Shown one piece after another: positions 1-8,677 of a stretch of DNA of 33,110 nt. Each line of letters begins with the position of its first letter. The stretch's first letter is position 1. A program made the position numbers and the translations under genes. The stretch spans positions 1 through 33,110 of the forward strand of contig PBSM01000047.1 of NCBI GenBank assembly GCA_002726245.1, given 5' to 3'. The DNA comes from Planctomycetaceae bacterium. GTDB lineage: Bacteria; Planctomycetota; Planctomycetia; Pirellulales; Pirellulaceae. The notes under the pieces were generated by a model. The model made no database searches, was not told the DNA's origin, and saw only the letters and a list, made by a program, of their open reading frames with translations.

Positions 1-70
1 CATCAACAGGTATGACACTTGTAAAGAAGAAACTCCCCTTGCTGTGGGAGCTGCCGGTCTGGATTTCTGG

Positions 71-97
71 TGGGGACAAGGTTCGGTCCTTTCCCCA
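71..97 (+). other. Hairpin in the leader of the IS110 transposase gene
   Basis: Bases 71-76 (TGGGGA) pair with 92-97 (TCCCCA), and 78-81 (AAGG) pair with 88-91 (CCTT). C77 is bulged and the loop is 82-87 (TTCGGT), giving a 10-bp stem with one bulge that ends 15 bases before the transposase start. A weaker hairpin (CTCCC 33-37 with GGGAG 46-50) lies just upstream. The pairings are read directly from the sequence. A role as part of the left-end element RNA, or as a translational control, is inference. The ribosome binding site at 101-105 lies outside the stem. Confidence 0.4.
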
Positions 98-112
98 GCA
101 AGGAGCATTCAG

Positions 113-1702
113 ATGGCCTATTCAGCTAGAACAACTCATCGTCGACGCCGTAAGCCGAATTCGAAGACAGGTCACAAGCAACGGAGTTTACAGAAACCCA
201 ATGGTGTCATTAGCGGGCGCGTCCAGAAGGTCGGGGGTGAGAGGTTTGCCATTGTCTGTATCGATCCAGCCAAGCATCGCAGCGAGTGGATGATGGCCGA
301 CTACTTTGGGAATCTGCTGATCGAACCCCAAACTGTAGAGCACCAGGCGGCTTTCTTTAAGCTGGCGCTTGAACAGGTTCGCGATGCTCAGAAGCAACAT
401 GACATTCAAGATACCATCGTCGTTGTGGAACGAACGGGAAACTACCACTTGCCTCCCAAGCGCGCCTTCGCCAGCGCGGGATTCGAGACGCGTGTGGTTC
501 ACCCGTTCGCCACGAAGCAATATCGAGTGCCCGCCGATCCAGGCAACAAGACTGATGAAACGGACTTGTATGCACAACACCGCGCAGCCGTGGCCGGATT
601 CGGTCTGTGTGAGTTCGAGTTGCAATCACCTTATCGAGAGGTACAGCTTCGAGCGCGGCATCGACGCAACCTCGTCGAGAAGGGAGCGGCCACGGCCTGC
701 CAGATTCGTGATCACTTGCACCTGGCGATGCCTGGTTACGCCAACCTGTTCGATCGTCTGTTCGAGAGCCGGCCGGCGATGGCCATCGCGCGACGCTGTG
801 ACTCGCCGGGTGCGGTAATCGAACTCGGCCATGCCGGACTGCGTCAATACTTACGAGAGAAGAAGATTGCCCACCGGGCTCCCACCATCGACAAAGTACT
901 AACTTGGGCGGCACAGGCGGTGTATGACAACATCCAAGACGGGCCACTGCATCACGCCATCTGGACGGACCTACACGAGCTTTATCAGCATTTTCAGGGG
1001 AAAATCACGACTTTGGAGCAACAACTCGCCAGCGATGTGGTGCAAACTCCCTACGTTCGCTTGCTGGCGATTCCTGGCATCAACGTCGTCTCAGCCGCTG
1101 AGTTGGCTGCAGAAATGGGCCCCGCTTCACGGTACGCCAACGCGAACGCCATCACGGGTCGAAGTGGACTCTATCCTTCACGTCACCAAAGTGATCAGAA
1201 GGACCACGACCGTGGACCTATGATCCGCCAAGCCAACCGCCGCCTGCGAGGCGTGTTGATGAGAGTCGCTGACAACCTGGCATGCCACTGCAGTTACTAC
1301 CGCGGCCAAGCGGAAGTCGATCAATCCCGTGGTGTTGATAAGCGAGTCAGTCGTGTCAAGATCGCCAAGCGATTCAGCCGCCTTGCCTTGGCGTGTGTGG
1401 CCAGCGACGAACCAATGCGTCATACCTGCTTCAAGCAACCAGATTCGATTCTGGAGAAACTGCGACACTTTCATCACGAGCACAAGACACCGATGGATCG
1501 TCTTCTTGCTGACCTGGAGGCCACCGTCGATCAGTTACCGTACAACACACGAGGGCACGAAGCCGCGGTCGTTGCCAAGGTTCTCGAACAACAGACGCAT
1601 CGTCGTCGCGGCAGCGTTGCCATTGGTGAGTTGCTGCCGGCGGTACTCGCGCGTTTAGGCATTCACACAACCAATACAACAGAAAGCAGGGATCGGCCCT
1701 AG
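113..1702 (+). CDS. IS110-family transposase (DEDD recombinase)
   Basis: The start ATG at 113 is chosen because AGGAG at 101-105 lies 7 bases before it; the frame remains open back to 44 without such a site. The product is 529 aa, longer than many IS110 transposases (about 300-450 aa). The N-terminal RuvC-like domain shows the DEDD acidic set: D51 in IDPAKH, E106 in VERTGNYH, and D148 and D151 in KTDETD. The C-terminal Transposase_20 (IS116/IS110/IS902) domain begins near residue 316 (LLAIPGINVVSAAELAAEMG) and includes a serine-rich GLYPSRHQS segment where the family's catalytic serine is expected. A basic N-terminal extension (about 45 aa) and a roughly 100-aa C-terminal tail lie outside the core domains. 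IS110 recombinases work with an element-encoded bridge RNA that pairs with target and donor DNA; a candidate follows the gene. The reading frame appears intact, so activity is possible. Confidence 0.92.
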   Translation: MAYSARTTHRRRRKPNSKTGHKQRSLQKPNGVISGRVQKVGGERFAIVCIDPAKHRSEWMMADYFGNLLIEPQTVEHQAAFFKLALEQVRDAQKQHDIQDTIVVVERTGNYHLPPKRAFASAGFETRVVHPFATKQYRVPADPGNKTDETDLYAQHRAAVAGFGLCEFELQSPYREVQLRARHRRNLVEKGAATACQIRDHLHLAMPGYANLFDRLFESRPAMAIARRCDSPGAVIELGHAGLRQYLREKKIAHRAPTIDKVLTWAAQAVYDNIQDGPLHHAIWTDLHELYQHFQGKITTLEQQLASDVVQTPYVRLLAIPGINVVSAAELAAEMGPASRYANANAITGRSGLYPSRHQSDQKDHDRGPMIRQANRRLRGVLMRVADNLACHCSYYRGQAEVDQSRGVDKRVSRVKIAKRFSRLALACVASDEPMRHTCFKQPDSILEKLRHFHHEHKTPMDRLLADLEATVDQLPYNTRGHEAAVVAKVLEQQTHRRRGSVAIGELLPAVLARLGIHTTNTTESRDRP

Positions 1703-1873
1703 ACTCCTGTGAGGATCCAACACCGCCTTTCATCAACATGGCATTCCTGCCTTCTCGGTGCATGGCGCTCTGCTGGATCACCACCGCCTGATAAGGCAGT
1801 TTGGGGTCGTCCCTCTTCCTATTACCTGTATGGCGAAACGTGATCACACCACGGCAGAGAGGATCCTCACGGG
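1703..1873 (+). ncRNA. Candidate bridge RNA or structured 3' region of the IS110 element
   Basis: Starting four bases after the transposase stop, 1706-1718 (CCTGTGAGGATCC) can pair with 1861-1873 (GGATCCTCACGGG). This gives 13 continuous pairs if one G-U wobble is counted, enclosing 142 bases. Inside it, CTGCCTT (1747-1753) pairs with AAGGCAG (1793-1799). Beyond an asymmetric internal loop, CGGTG (1756-1760) pairs with CACCG (1782-1786). A closing stem around a stem with an internal loop is the general form of IS110 bridge RNAs. In the IS1111 subgroup the RNA is known to lie at the element's 3' end. The pairings are observed; the RNA identity is inference. The region could instead be a transcription terminator or recombination-end structure. 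Confidence 0.42.
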
Positions 1874-1875
1874 CC

Positions 1876-2124
1876 GGTCGCCCGGCTGGTCCACTGCTTG
1901 CCTTTCAAAACCACTACACCAGTGGAGCGCAGAACGTTCGCCTTCACTGATTTTTCCGCTCCCCACTTGAAATCCGCATGGCAGTCACCTCCGCGAGTTG
2001 CGCCATCGCCCTTGCGCACTCTAACCGTCCGACATCACGCCCTCCCCGGTGGCCTCCGGCCGTGAAAGTTGTAAGTGGTATCTGAATATCTGACACGTTA
2101 ATTGAAGACGAATCACACAACTCA
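1876..2124. other. Intergenic stretch without a recognised gene
   Basis: This separates the IS110 region from the convergent metalloprotease gene. No coding frame with a recognisable product is visible on either strand. A GC-rich segment around 2040-2065 contains GGCC-TCC-GGCC, which can form a short hairpin and might act in termination, but it lacks a clear T-run. The right end of the insertion sequence may be hidden here. Confidence 0.5.
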
Positions 2125-4779
2125 TCAGGGCTGAGCACTGCTCTTGGTGGACTCCTGCTTCGACGAACTGCCTTTCGATTTTGGCAACAGCTTGAGCACT
2201 TCTTGCTGATCCAAGTACCATTGCCGCAGGGGACGGGATAGCTGAGACGTCGTGAATTCCTTGAGTTGATTGATGTTGAGCGCGTCGTTGACATCTCTTT
2301 CCAGCCGCTCGTTCAACTTGGTCCGTGCATCACTACACCATTGCGAGAAACTGCCGGCATCGTTTGCGAGCGTCTTAGCGGCGGACCGACGGGTTGGTAC
2401 GTCGTAGTAGAACTCAACGACCTCCAGGCGAGCTTTATGGAGCGTTCCACTTCGGCGTCGCGAAGGATCTTTCTTCATAATTACCGTTTCCGCAACCTCA
2501 ATAATTCGCCGCTCCAGTTGTGCCACGACGTCATGTTCAGAGACAGCCCGTAATGCCTCGACTCCTAGATCTCGCTTGGCTTCCGCGAGTACAGGCAAGA
2601 TCGCTTTGACGAGTTCCTTTTCCATGAGTTCGAAGAAGGCTTCGGCCCGCTCGATGATGAGTTGCTTCTCGTCATCGGAAAAACTGTATTTCTTGCCATC
2701 GAGCCCGACGAACTCTTTGTAAGCATCCGTATCCAGGAGCCGTTTTACTTCAGCGGTCATTGCAGCATCGTCCAACGACTCGACATGCTCGATGCCGTCT
2801 TCTAGGTCCTTGAGTTCCAACTCGAGTTTTACCGGCAGGAACGAGAACACCGCTCGATCAACTCCGCCCAATTTCTTCAGCTGCTCGTTTAGGTAGTCCC
2901 AATGGGCTTCAAGTCGTTCAATTCGATTCAGTTGTCCGACAAAATCAAATTCGTCTTCAACTCGCAACGAACGAGTTCGATGGTCAAACCACGCCAGTAA
3001 CTTCCGATACGATCCCACAACGCGTCTGATGCTGATTGATGGATCGAGTGAAACCTGGACAAGTGGGATCACATCTCGACCGTCTTCCGGCGCCTTGGCA
3101 GCAATGTAGCGTTCGATGATGCCCGATGAGATTTCCGAATACACTTGACCGATCGCGGAGTACGAAGAGATGATCGGATCACGCCCATAATCCCGTGTCA
3201 CAACGTCACCGAAGGTACCGAGATCATCGTCGGTTGCAAACAGCACGTCCTCATTGTCAGGCATCTCTTCGCCCAAGTAGCCCCATCGAATGGCCGACTT
3301 GTCGTAGGGAAGCACGGTGTCCGAAGTACCAATCTGGTAGCCACAATGAATCCGGCTTGCCGAGTTGACGTACTCCATCACGGAATTCGTGCTGATTCGG
3401 CCATCCATGTCTCCCGGCTCGTCCGAGGTCATGTAAGCACGCACCCAATGGTCGAGCTCCTGCAGTGTGACCTTCGTTGCCAACGAGCCCGCGAAGTTAT
3501 GTCGCAACCCAAGGACATGGCCGACTTCGTGCGCCGTGACATGCCGAACCATGTCCTGCGACGCACTAAGGATCCGTCGGTCGTCAATGTTGCCCATATC
3601 GATCAGTTTCTGAATTCCCTGTGCCATCTCCCTAGCGGCCTCCTGCGGGTCCGCCTGGCATGAACAGGGCGATTCGATGAACACCGAACCCAGTGGAATC
3701 ACCTTGGAGGTCCTCGATGAGCCCGAGCCGTCTTTCACTTCGGCGGTAGCGCGGAGTCGCCGGAGCAGGGCACGGGCACGCTGAATGTTGCCCATGGCAA
3801 ACACGCTGGTCAAGTAAGCTTGGCCGTGCATCGTCTGCCCGGTCCGTGGATCGGGAATCGCATCAGCATAGGCACTGCGGGCATGGTCATAGTCCACCCA
3901 CTGAACGAGATTGAAATCGGGATCGGGCGCGGTGATTCCCTGGGGAGCTTGTTCAGCCGTTATGACCTCTTTTCCGAAGGCGCGGTTCCAGTACAGGATT
4001 CCGTCGCGGACTGCCGTGACATAATCGGCTGGCGTGTTCGCGCTATAGTAGAACTTGATCGGCTTTTCCGGATCGAACCGCATCAACGGCATCGACAGCC
4101 GGCCTGTCGTACTCTCCCGCTGGCCATGCGTTTGAAAAAAACGGACACGTTTGAGTTCGCTGGGCGGGTGTTCTTTGGCCGTGTAGCCACTCGGCTCATA
4201 CGGCGTCAAATAGTACCGTACTTCAAAGCGTTCATCAGTTGGAACGCTCGAGTGGACACGTCCTTGGGCGGCCTGACGCACCATCAAACGTTTGCCCTTT
4301 CTTTCGACTGAAAACACACGGCTGTGGGGCACGTCCATGGCGGTCGTCAGCGCTTCATTCAGGTCCCCGGTCTTTGTATACCAACTCGAAGTCAGGACAC
4401 GATCCATCCCGGCGTTGAAATCGATGACAACCGCCTTGCCCTTTTTCTTGACGATGGGAAACGTTGTCAGCAAACGCCGCGCGGGCAAGTCCTTGGGAAT
4501 CACGATCCCTTTTGGAGATTCGTAGAGGTCAACGCCGTCGTGGAATAGTTCAAAGGTTACGATTCGTCCCGCGCGCGCACGACTCGTGTTTTGTCCCGAC
4601 TGAGGTATCACCGATGTCGACAGCAAGTACTCTTTCCCAAAGGCTCCTCTAGGGACCGAGACTTGATAGTTATCGGCAACAGCGAGTGGAGGCGGTGCGT
4701 CGTCGGCCTCCTCAGAGAGCGCGGTGTGGTTCGGTACAAGCAGAAAACCGCAGAGGACGAACTGGACAGGTATGCGCAT
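2125..4779 (-). CDS. Secreted zinc-dependent metalloprotease (DUF5117/DUF4953-like)
   Basis: The 884-aa protein has an N-terminal signal peptide (about residues 1-22, MRIPVQFVLCGFLLVP), so it is exported. The zinc-binding motif HEVGHVLGLRHN occupies residues 417-428: H417, H421 and H427 as metal ligands and E418 as the general base. About 50 residues later NSVMEY resembles the Met-turn of metzincins. The N-terminal half (residues ~30-240) and the catalytic region match the large bacterial zinc-dependent metalloprotease family carrying DUF5117 and DUF4953, whose members are about 800-900 aa, so this is full length. The C-terminal ~300 residues are charged and predicted helical. The start is supported by GGAG nine bases upstream. 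The gene is monocistronic and converges on the insertion sequence. The substrate is unknown. Confidence 0.85.
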   Translation of the reverse strand: MRIPVQFVLCGFLLVPNHTALSEEADDAPPPLAVADNYQVSVPRGAFGKEYLLSTSVIPQSGQNTSRARAGRIVTFELFHDGVDLYESPKGIVIPKDLPARRLLTTFPIVKKKGKAVVIDFNAGMDRVLTSSWYTKTGDLNEALTTAMDVPHSRVFSVERKGKRLMVRQAAQGRVHSSVPTDERFEVRYYLTPYEPSGYTAKEHPPSELKRVRFFQTHGQRESTTGRLSMPLMRFDPEKPIKFYYSANTPADYVTAVRDGILYWNRAFGKEVITAEQAPQGITAPDPDFNLVQWVDYDHARSAYADAIPDPRTGQTMHGQAYLTSVFAMGNIQRARALLRRLRATAEVKDGSGSSRTSKVIPLGSVFIESPCSCQADPQEAAREMAQGIQKLIDMGNIDDRRILSASQDMVRHVTAHEVGHVLGLRHNFAGSLATKVTLQELDHWVRAYMTSDEPGDMDGRISTNSVMEYVNSASRIHCGYQIGTSDTVLPYDKSAIRWGYLGEEMPDNEDVLFATDDDLGTFGDVVTRDYGRDPIISSYSAIGQVYSEISSGIIERYIAAKAPEDGRDVIPLVQVSLDPSISIRRVVGSYRKLLAWFDHRTRSLRVEDEFDFVGQLNRIERLEAHWDYLNEQLKKLGGVDRAVFSFLPVKLELELKDLEDGIEHVESLDDAAMTAEVKRLLDTDAYKEFVGLDGKKYSFSDDEKQLIIERAEAFFELMEKELVKAILPVLAEAKRDLGVEALRAVSEHDVVAQLERRIIEVAETVIMKKDPSRRRSGTLHKARLEVVEFYYDVPTRRSAAKTLANDAGSFSQWCSDARTKLNERLERDVNDALNINQLKEFTTSQLSRPLRQWYLDQQEVLKLLPKSKGSSSKQESTKSSAQP

Positions 4780-4911
4780 GGTGCTAGGCTCCGAGGAAGA
4801 CGAAGTCCGTATAGAGTCCGCGTGACGTTGTTCGAGTGACTAGATTACTAGCCCATGGTGAGCAAATCCATCTTCGAGTCTGCAATAATCTAATGTATAC
4901 CAAGTTGACCA

Positions 4912-5082
4912 TGGGAGATTTGCCGAGAAACCATACAGCAACTTGCTGAATCAGTTGAATACGCTGAGCGATTCTTGACCTGGATGAAAGAGTCCTAGGA
5001 ATCCACGAAGCTGCTTGAATCGGCCGTCAAAGAGCGGGGGGTGGACGCTATCGAGACGACGTTCGTCTTGGTACAAGAGTAA
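4912..5082 (+). pseudogene. Possible decayed small ORF with an internal amber stop
   Basis: One frame reads without interruption from 4912 to 5079 apart from TAG at 4996-4998, ending at TAA 5080-5082. Its translation has helix-like, charged composition (for example RETIQQLAESVEYAERF before the stop and KLLESAVKERGVDAIETTFV after it). That looks more like degraded coding sequence than random DNA. No family is recognised and there is no clear start codon or ribosome binding site, so this is weak. Confidence 0.18.
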
Positions 5083-5165
5083 GGCAAACGGTGTCATAAG
5101 GATTACAGGAACTGAGGCAACTCACGGGGATTGCAGCAAGACAGGAAGTACTTCTCTCGTAACGG

Positions 5166-5381
5166 ATGAATGAACCGACTGCGAACGGACAGCCTGACGG
5201 AACACGGTGTACTCGGCGCCAAATGCGATACCACTTGTTACGAATCGCGTTAGGGCTGCTATTTATGAGTACGGCGATTCTTAAGCTGGCGGACATCGCG
5301 GAGTCGCCTTATCAAGTGAGTCGAGGCCTGCCCAGTAATCAACTTCTTCGTTGCAAGTTGGATTGCCGATTAGTATTGTGA
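5166..5381 (+). pseudogene. Truncated MauE/DoxX-like membrane protein fragment
   Basis: A 71-codon frame contains MRYHLLRIALGLLFMSTAIL followed by KLADIAESPYQ. This resembles the first transmembrane helix and the conserved Lys-Leu end of the MauE/DoxX redox-associated membrane family. Those proteins normally have about four membrane helices and 130 or more residues. Here the similarity stops after one helix, at a stop codon at 5379-5381. The likely state is a remnant left by truncation; a genuine one-helix small protein is possible. It sits upstream of the oxidoreductase gene, in a 660-base region that otherwise holds no intact gene. Confidence 0.35.
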
Positions 5382-5438
5382 CCGCTCAGTAGCGAGCTAA
5401 AGGGAAACGAGCCACAGACATCATTCGAAAGCCCGGAA

Positions 5439-6782
5439 ATGAAAAAACTCACCCGACGCCGATTCTTGTCATCTACCGTTGCCGCGGCCGCGACAGTTAC
5501 GATTGTCCCCTCATATTGCCTGGGCAAGTCGAACATGAGACCAGCTCCGTCCGACACGTTGTACTTCGCAAAGGTCGGTTGCGGCGGAATGGGTGGCGGA
5601 GATTTCCGTTCTGTGGTCTCGGCCGGGGCCTTGCCCGGCGCGCTGTGCGACGTCGACTCGAATCGCGCGGCTGGTACGGTCAATCATGAAACTGCGGCGA
5701 ACCTGAAGCTCTACTCTGACTTTCGCAAAATGTTCGATGAACAGGCGAAAAACTTTGACGCGGTGGTCGTCTCAACACCTGATCACATGCACGCCCCGGT
5801 TTCTATGGCCGCGATGCAACTTGGCAAGCATGTCTACTGTCAAAAGCCGCTGGCCAGGACCATCAAAGAGTGCTACGCGATGCGGGACGCAGCCAAAAAG
5901 TATGGCGTGATCACGCAGATGGGGAACCAGGGTCACTCGGGCGGCGGTCTCGAATCGACCATCGAGTGCATCAAGAGCGGCGTCATCGGTACGGTCACGG
6001 AGGTGCATGTCTGGACGGACCGTGCCCAAAACTGGTGGCCTCAGGGCGAGAACGTATCCCTGCCCAAAGAGAAAGCGGAAGTCCCCGCTCACATCGACTG
6101 GAACGCCTTTCTGGGTGTGGCGCCTGAGATACCCTACAGTTCCAACATTCATCCATTCAAATGGCGCGGCTACCTGGACTTTGGGTGCGGAGCCATCGGT
6201 GATATGGCCTGTCATAACATGGACCCTGCCTTCATGGCTCTTGACCTCGACCAGCCGACGTACGTCAAGACGGAGTGCAGTGAATTCAACAAGGTCTCGT
6301 TCCCGGCATGGTCGATTGTGGAGTGGGGGTTTCCGGCAAAGGGTGATCGCCCGGCCGTCAAGGTGTTTTGGTATGACGGCGGCAAGAAGCCTGAGCGGCC
6401 GGCGGACATGCCCGCAGACATGAAACTCGGCGGCAACGGCTGCCTGTTCATCGGTGACAAGGGCAAGATGCTGGGAGGTTCGCACGCGGGATTCTGTCAA
6501 CCTTTCGACAAAGACTACGAGCGACCGAAACGCACTTTGCCGCGCAGCGAAGGCCACTACAAGGAATGGGTGATGGCCTGCAAGGGCGAGAAGATCAATC
6601 ACGGCACCACAGGAACGAACTTCGGCTACGCCGGTCCGATGACCGCCACGATCAGCATGGGCGTTGTCGGCATGCACTATCCGGGCGAAACTCTCGAGTG
6701 GGACGGCGACAAGCTTGAATTCAGGAAAAACCAAGCCAATCAGCACCTCCACAGAGCCTACCGCAAAGAGTACGAGCTCTAG
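5439..6782 (+). CDS. Tat-exported Gfo/Idh/MocA-family oxidoreductase
   Basis: The product is 447 aa and begins with a twin-arginine signal (MKKLTRRRFLSSTVAAAATV), so it should be folded in the cytoplasm and exported. A Rossmann nucleotide-binding segment follows (KVGCGGMGGGDF, about residues 46-57). Further on come the family motif region VVVSTPDHMHAPV and HVYCQKPLARTIKE, where QKP replaces the usual EKP. The C-terminal half matches the alpha/beta substrate domain, including HWxxF-type and CHNMDPAF segments, and length is normal. Family members oxidise or reduce sugars, inositols and their derivatives with NAD(P). Tat-exported versions are abundant in planctomycetes and are often found beside sugar-processing genes. 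The substrate cannot be told from sequence. The next gene follows about 108 bases downstream on the same strand. Confidence 0.9.
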   Translation: MKKLTRRRFLSSTVAAAATVTIVPSYCLGKSNMRPAPSDTLYFAKVGCGGMGGGDFRSVVSAGALPGALCDVDSNRAAGTVNHETAANLKLYSDFRKMFDEQAKNFDAVVVSTPDHMHAPVSMAAMQLGKHVYCQKPLARTIKECYAMRDAAKKYGVITQMGNQGHSGGGLESTIECIKSGVIGTVTEVHVWTDRAQNWWPQGENVSLPKEKAEVPAHIDWNAFLGVAPEIPYSSNIHPFKWRGYLDFGCGAIGDMACHNMDPAFMALDLDQPTYVKTECSEFNKVSFPAWSIVEWGFPAKGDRPAVKVFWYDGGKKPERPADMPADMKLGGNGCLFIGDKGKMLGGSHAGFCQPFDKDYERPKRTLPRSEGHYKEWVMACKGEKINHGTTGTNFGYAGPMTATISMGVVGMHYPGETLEWDGDKLEFRKNQANQHLHRAYRKEYEL

Positions 6783-6889
6783 ATTCACGCTTGTTGCTTG
6801 GTGAACTCTTACGCCTGCACAGTTGCAAAACTCGTCCGACGCCGATGTTCATTGGCTTTTGCCCTTCACTTTCGCATAAGAGGGAATTC

Positions 6890-7897
6890 ATGAGCAGCGA
6901 GAGTTTGGTTAGAGCTGACGTTGATTTCGAACGGCAAGGTAAGCAATTCGGCAACCTCGCCGTGCCGCAATCGACAAACTCGGCCGGATGGGCCAAACGC
7001 TTTATCCCCGTCGTCGTGATCAAGAATGGGAGCGGCCCCACGGCGGTCCTGTTTGGCGGAAACCACGGCGATGAATTCGAAGGCCCGGTAACGTTGATGA
7101 ACCTGGCCCGGCGGCTTGAGCCGGATCAGATCCAAGGACGCATCATTCTGGTACCGATGCTCAATCGTCCGGCGGTTGAAGTTGGCACGCGACTTTCTCC
7201 GCTCGACGGATGCAACATGAATCGAGCGTTTCCGGGCCGGCCGGATGACACCATCACCGGGATGATCGCGCACTATGTGTCATCGACGATCTTGCCGATG
7301 GCGGACTTGGTCGTGGACATTCACTCCGGTGGCAGTTCAACTCTTTTCCTTCCATCGGTAAACATGCACGAAGTCGAAAATCAGGAGCAAATGCGAAAGA
7401 TGCTTGACGCCGGACGTGCTTGGGGCGCTCCCTACGTCTTCATTTACCGCGACGTTGCCGGCGCGGGGCTTCTTCCGACGCTGGCCGAGCAAATGGGGAA
7501 AGTCACGCTCGGAACGGAGATGGGAAGCAAATCGCAATTTGGCGTCGAGACGCTCGGCATTACCGCGCGAGGCGTTGAAAACGTGCTCGACTGGGCCAAC
7601 ATTCTCAAGCGTTCGTCAGCTTCTGCCCCACCAGAGCCGCAGTTGGTTGCCGCAACCGAGGAGGCCGATTACATCATGGCTTCTGCGAGTGGTCTCTTCG
7701 AACCGCTTTGCGAACTCGGCGACGAAGTGAAATCAGGCAACAGGTTGGGCCAGATTCATAGTATCGAACATCCTGAACGAGCACCGATTCCTGTGCTCGC
7801 CCAGACCAATGGCATGGTGATGGCCCGGCGAGCGATTCCGCTCACGCTGCAGGGCGAATTAGTAGTCGCGCTGGTCCGACCGTTTGAATTCTCGTAA
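6890..7897 (+). CDS. Succinylglutamate desuccinylase/aspartoacylase-family zinc deacylase
   Basis: The start ATG at 6890 is chosen over the longer frame (open from 6791) because GAGGG lies just upstream and family similarity begins there. The product is 335 aa, the usual family length. Zinc-binding and catalytic motifs are present: GGNHGDEFEGP (H59, E62), GCNMNRAFPG (N111, R112), DIHSGG (H145) and LGTEMGS near the expected catalytic glutamate. This M14-like family removes acyl groups from N-acyl amino acids. The SPLDGCNMNRAFPGRPDDTI stretch recalls the DoeB type, which deacetylates N-acetyl-diaminobutyrate in ectoine breakdown, but no other ectoine genes are nearby, so the substrate is left open. 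There is no signal peptide, so it is probably cytoplasmic. It may be co-transcribed with the upstream oxidoreductase. Confidence 0.88.
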   Translation: MSSESLVRADVDFERQGKQFGNLAVPQSTNSAGWAKRFIPVVVIKNGSGPTAVLFGGNHGDEFEGPVTLMNLARRLEPDQIQGRIILVPMLNRPAVEVGTRLSPLDGCNMNRAFPGRPDDTITGMIAHYVSSTILPMADLVVDIHSGGSSTLFLPSVNMHEVENQEQMRKMLDAGRAWGAPYVFIYRDVAGAGLLPTLAEQMGKVTLGTEMGSKSQFGVETLGITARGVENVLDWANILKRSSASAPPEPQLVAATEEADYIMASASGLFEPLCELGDEVKSGNRLGQIHSIEHPERAPIPVLAQTNGMVMARRAIPLTLQGELVVALVRPFEFS

Positions 7898-7960
7898 CGG
7901 AAACAGCGGTGGACCTCGACGAAATCCGAAAGTCGCATCGCCCTGATCGCGGTGTCCCGA

Positions 7961-8677
7961 CTACTTCGCTTGAAGCTTCTGAAACACCATTCGAGTGAAC
8001 TTCAGATTGCGGTAACTGACAGGCCCGTGATCGCCCTGCAGCAGGATCGGGCCCTTCGCGTGTTCTTTGCCTGTCAGTCCGCTGGGTGTGGGACCCTTCA
8101 TCTCCACGTTTTCGTGAATGGTTTCACCATTGAGCGAGACTTTCACGAATCGTGCTTTGCGCATCACTTGGCCGTCGGAGTCGAAACGTGGCGCCTCGAA
8201 GTCAATGACCAACTTCTGCCATTCTCCCGGCTTCTTCGCCATGTTGACGCGCGGCGGCGCAGCTCCGTAGATCGCTCCGATGTCCGACGGCCGTGGCTTC
8301 TCAATCCCCCAACTGTCGAAAACCTGAACCTCGTACTCACCTTGAACGTAGACGCCCGAGTTCGAGCCCTTCGGCACCATGAGTTCAATCTCGATCCGTC
8401 CAGTCCCGTGCTGGAACTCACTGTAAATGTCGACCCCGCGACCACGATCCGCGTTCCCCTTGTCGTTGATCAGCTCCGTCCCGCTTGCGACGACAAACTT
8501 CGCCGGATCATCTGGATGCAGCATTGCGCCGCCCACCTTCCAATAGCTGCCCGATGGTTCGCCTTTTACCTTCCATCCGGACAGGTCTTTGCCGTTAAAC
8601 GGTTCGGCCGTGCGATCGTCGGCGGATGCAGTGACGGACAAGGCAAGACAAATGGACGCAAGAAGAACTGTCTTCAT
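7961..8677 (-). CDS. Secreted DUF1080 (3-keto-disaccharide hydrolase domain) protein
   Basis: The 238-aa product has a signal peptide (MKTVLLASICLALSVTASA) followed directly by the DUF1080 opening FNGKDLSGWK. The family's jelly-roll continues through GRIEIELMVPKGSNSGVYVQ, EVQVFDSWG, GEWQKLVIDFEAPRFD and a C-terminal GPILLQGDHGPVSYRNLKF. This is a complete single-domain member (PF06439). Some family members hydrolyse 3-keto-glycosides and many are thought to bind or cleave glycans; planctomycetes carry dozens. GAGGA lies about 7 bases before the ATG. It converges on the preceding deacylase gene with a 63-base gap. Confidence 0.9.
   Translation of the reverse strand: MKTVLLASICLALSVTASADDRTAEPFNGKDLSGWKVKGEPSGSYWKVGGAMLHPDDPAKFVVASGTELINDKGNADRGRGVDIYSEFQHGTGRIEIELMVPKGSNSGVYVQGEYEVQVFDSWGIEKPRPSDIGAIYGAAPPRVNMAKKPGEWQKLVIDFEAPRFDSDGQVMRKARFVKVSLNGETIHENVEMKGPTPSGLTGKEHAKGPILLQGDHGPVSYRNLKFTRMVFQKLQAK

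Larger units (their letters stand above)
1..1875 (+). mobile_element. IS110-family insertion sequence (boundaries not resolved)
   Basis: The element is identified by its DEDD-type IS110 transposase gene (113-1702) with structured non-coding sequence on both sides. IS110 elements typically lack long terminal inverted repeats and make no target duplication, so the ends cannot be fixed from one copy. The left end may lie outside the window. The right end is placed here only because a long stem closes at 1873; it could extend towards 2100. The downstream neighbour, a metalloprotease gene ending at 2125 on the other strand, appears intact, so the element seems to sit in an intergenic position. Confidence 0.55.

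Noticed and set aside
1..1738. Direct repeat CATCAACA at 1-8 and 1731-1738 as possible element ends or donor-guide match
   Set aside because: Eight bases are too few to claim a meaningful match in this length of sequence, and the second copy lies inside the candidate RNA rather than at an end.
4852..4915. Inverted CCCATGGT / ACCATGGG pair upstream of the metalloprotease
   Set aside because: Both contain the palindrome CCATGG, so the symmetry is partly trivial; no promoter or operator context supports it.
5772..6788. 338-codon open frame antisense to the oxidoreductase gene
   Set aside because: The plus-strand frame has full Gfo/Idh/MocA motifs and a Tat signal; the antisense translation has no recognisable domain and follows from codon bias.
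6791..6889. N-terminal extension of the aspartoacylase-family protein
   Set aside because: No ribosome binding site, and family similarity begins after the internal ATG at 6890, which has one.
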